Assembly (NCBI GenBank): GCA_903837285.1
Contig: CAILUD010000093.1
Span: forward strand, 1 to 43,499
Length of the DNA stretch: 43,499 nt
From: an uncultured Bacteroidota bacterium
Lineage (GTDB): Bacteria > Bacteroidota > Bacteroidia > Bacteroidales > GWA2-32-17
Direction: 5' to 3'
Shown here: positions 42,344 to 43,499 of the stretch, piece by piece
Layout of the letters: the number at the start of each line of letters is the position of its first letter
Position numbering within the stretch: position 1 is the first letter of the stretch
Position numbers and translations under genes: made by a program
The notes under the pieces: generated by a model
Told to the model about the DNA's origin: nothing
Databases searched by the model: none
The model's input: the letters and a program-made list of their open reading frames with translations, nothing else

Positions 42344-42784
42344 TTACTCTTTGTTTTTACTCGCAACATCTAAAACAGCCATTGTTAGTCTGCTTGTGCA
42401 AACAAGTTTTCCCTGGTCATTTGTTATATCAATTCTCCAGACATGAGTTTTTTTACCCAGATGAATTGGTTTTGCTTCGGCATAAATATACCCGCTTTTA
42501 ACCGGTCGTAAATGGCTAGCGTTAATATCCAAACCAACGCAAAAATATTTTTCTTTATCAACAATCATGTTAGATGCAATGCTCCCAAGTGTTTCTGCTA
42601 ATGCAGCAGAAGCACCACCGTGCAAAATACCCATTGATTGCTTGGTTTTATTGTTTACCTCCATTCTGCATTTCAAAGAGTCATCAGTAATTTCAGTAAG
42701 TTCAATACCGATAGTTTCTGCAAGCGTATTTTCAATTAGGCATTGCAGCTCTTTAACAGAAACAGGTTTATGCCAAATGCTCAT
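42344..42784 (-). CDS. PaaI-type hotdog thioesterase
   Basis: This 146-aa protein is of the hotdog thioesterase family, which hydrolyses acyl-CoAs such as phenylacetyl-CoA or dihydroxynaphthoyl-CoA. Diagnostic features are GILHGGASAALAETLGSIAS and the later INASHLRPVKSG segment. The catalytic acid is the Glu in AALAETLG. It begins 3 bases after the response regulator stop and is likely co-transcribed with it. The substrate cannot be named; a menaquinone role is one option. Confidence 0.9.
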   Translation of the reverse strand: MSIWHKPVSVKELQCLIENTLAETIGIELTEITDDSLKCRMEVNNKTKQSMGILHGGASAALAETLGSIASNMIVDKEKYFCVGLDINASHLRPVKSGYIYAEAKPIHLGKKTHVWRIDITNDQGKLVCTSRLTMAVLDVASKNKE

Positions 42785-42787
42785 AAT

Positions 42788-43480
42788 TTAATTAATTAAA
42801 AGCTTAAACCCTTTTCCGTGAACGTTAATAATTTCAATTGATTCGTCATCTTTTAAATGCTTACGTAGCTTTGTTATATAAACGTCCATACTTCTAGCAT
42901 TAAAATATGTGTCATCAAGCCATATTTTTTTTAATGCATAATTACGATCAAGAACGCCATTAGTATGTTGACATAACAAAAGTAATAAATCAGCTTCTTT
43001 TGTTGTAAGTTTTATAGATTTACTGCCAATTTGTAAAGTTTGTTTATTCGATTCGAATAAATATTTTCCAAGTGTAAATGCCGTTTGGTCCTGATTTATT
43101 GAGCCTTTTGTTCTGCGAAGCACAGCTTCAATTCTGAATAAAAGCTCTTCCATGCTAAATGGTTTTGTAATATAATCGTCGGCACCAATTTTAAAACCTT
43201 CCACAACGTCTTCTTTCATTGCTTTAGCAGTAAGAAAAATTATTGGAACTTCAGAATCAATTACTCTTATATCCTGAGCTAATGTAAATCCGTCTTTAAT
43301 AGGCATCATTACGTCAAGTAAACAAATATCGTATTTGTTGTTTTTAAATCCTTTAAGGGCAATTTCACCATTTGCAAACAAATCGGTGTCATAACCTTTA
43401 ACGGTCATGTATTCTTTTAGTAAATGACCTAAATTCTGGTCGTCTTCTGCTATAAGTACTTTTGCTTTAATGTCTTTCAT
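42788..43480 (-). CDS. response regulator, OmpR/PhoB family (RprY-like)
   Basis: This 230-aa protein has a receiver domain (about 1-120) with IAEDDQN, the phospho-acceptor Asp in CLLDVMMP, the Thr in IFLTAK and the Lys in YITKPF. A winged-helix DNA-binding domain follows (about 135-230), with LTTKEADLLLLLCQH and SMDVYITKLRKHL. The layout and Bacteroidota context resemble RprY. No sensor kinase is in the window, but it could lie beyond the right edge, because only 19 bases precede the gene here. The thioesterase gene follows by 3 bases. Confidence 0.93.
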   Translation of the reverse strand: MKDIKAKVLIAEDDQNLGHLLKEYMTVKGYDTDLFANGEIALKGFKNNKYDICLLDVMMPIKDGFTLAQDIRVIDSEVPIIFLTAKAMKEDVVEGFKIGADDYITKPFSMEELLFRIEAVLRRTKGSINQDQTAFTLGKYLFESNKQTLQIGSKSIKLTTKEADLLLLLCQHTNGVLDRNYALKKIWLDDTYFNARSMDVYITKLRKHLKDDESIEIINVHGKGFKLLIN

Positions 43481-43499
43481 GTGATTGTTTTTTATTTAT

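Overview
This is a 43.5 kb piece of an AT-rich chromosome from a member of the Bacteroidota. The main evidence is two large secreted proteins ending in type IX secretion (T9SS) sorting domains, one type B and one type A. Further support comes from PKD and SprB-like adhesin repeats, a DUF2723 membrane glycosyltransferase, few Shine-Dalgarno motifs, and several TAnnTTTG-type promoter boxes. The window looks like ordinary chromosome with accessory patches. I see no rRNA, phage, transposase or CRISPR array. Family and order cannot be fixed from the sequence alone.

Layout, left to right. (1) 3-1489: a NarL-type two-component pair; the kinase is cut by the window edge. (2) 1741-12012: two giant secreted paralogues share a long N-terminal half and the same upstream control region (two 23-bp tandem repeats, then a promoter at fixed distance), but end in different T9SS sorting signals. 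(3) 12060-19832, all minus: a secreted Memo-AMMECR1 fusion, a lipoprotein with two tandem peptide deformylase domains, an SPFH-GYF protein, a zinc-ribbon membrane protein, a small membrane protein, purD and a DUF6427-like membrane protein. (4) 20204-25943: a polytopic membrane protein, HMG-CoA lyase, threonine aldolase (minus), and a DUF6155 / DUF1456 / outer-membrane barrel group. (5) 26019-33116, minus: a hemerythrin-like protein, a secreted C39-like peptidase with golvesin and PKD domains, a methyltransferase and topoisomerase III. (6) 33296-33452: two tRNA-Gln genes. (7) 33619-42102, plus: a DUF2723 protein, a polysaccharide deacetylase, a PQQ-propeller/SPOR protein, and a compact four-gene module of HprK-like kinase, sulfotransferase, PqqD-like carrier and lasso-B2-like protease. 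(8) 42344-43480, minus: a hotdog thioesterase and an OmpR-type response regulator.

The best candidate for an undescribed system is 39633-42102. It combines peptide-recognition (PqqD), leader-protease (B2), kinase (HprK-like) and sulfotransferase genes. Two ATGA-type overlaps show tight coupling. No precursor peptide or lasso cyclase is visible. The module and the preceding PQQ/SPOR gene lie between two same-orientation copies of a roughly 117-bp dispersed repeat. Other unusual items are the tandem-deformylase lipoprotein, the exported Memo-AMMECR1 fusion without a radical SAM partner, and the paralogue pair with swapped sorting domains.

Several families of small palindromic repeats sit in the gaps between genes: an 85-bp MITE-like hairpin, a 37-bp palindrome, and the 117-bp element. 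These are probably dispersed genome-wide.
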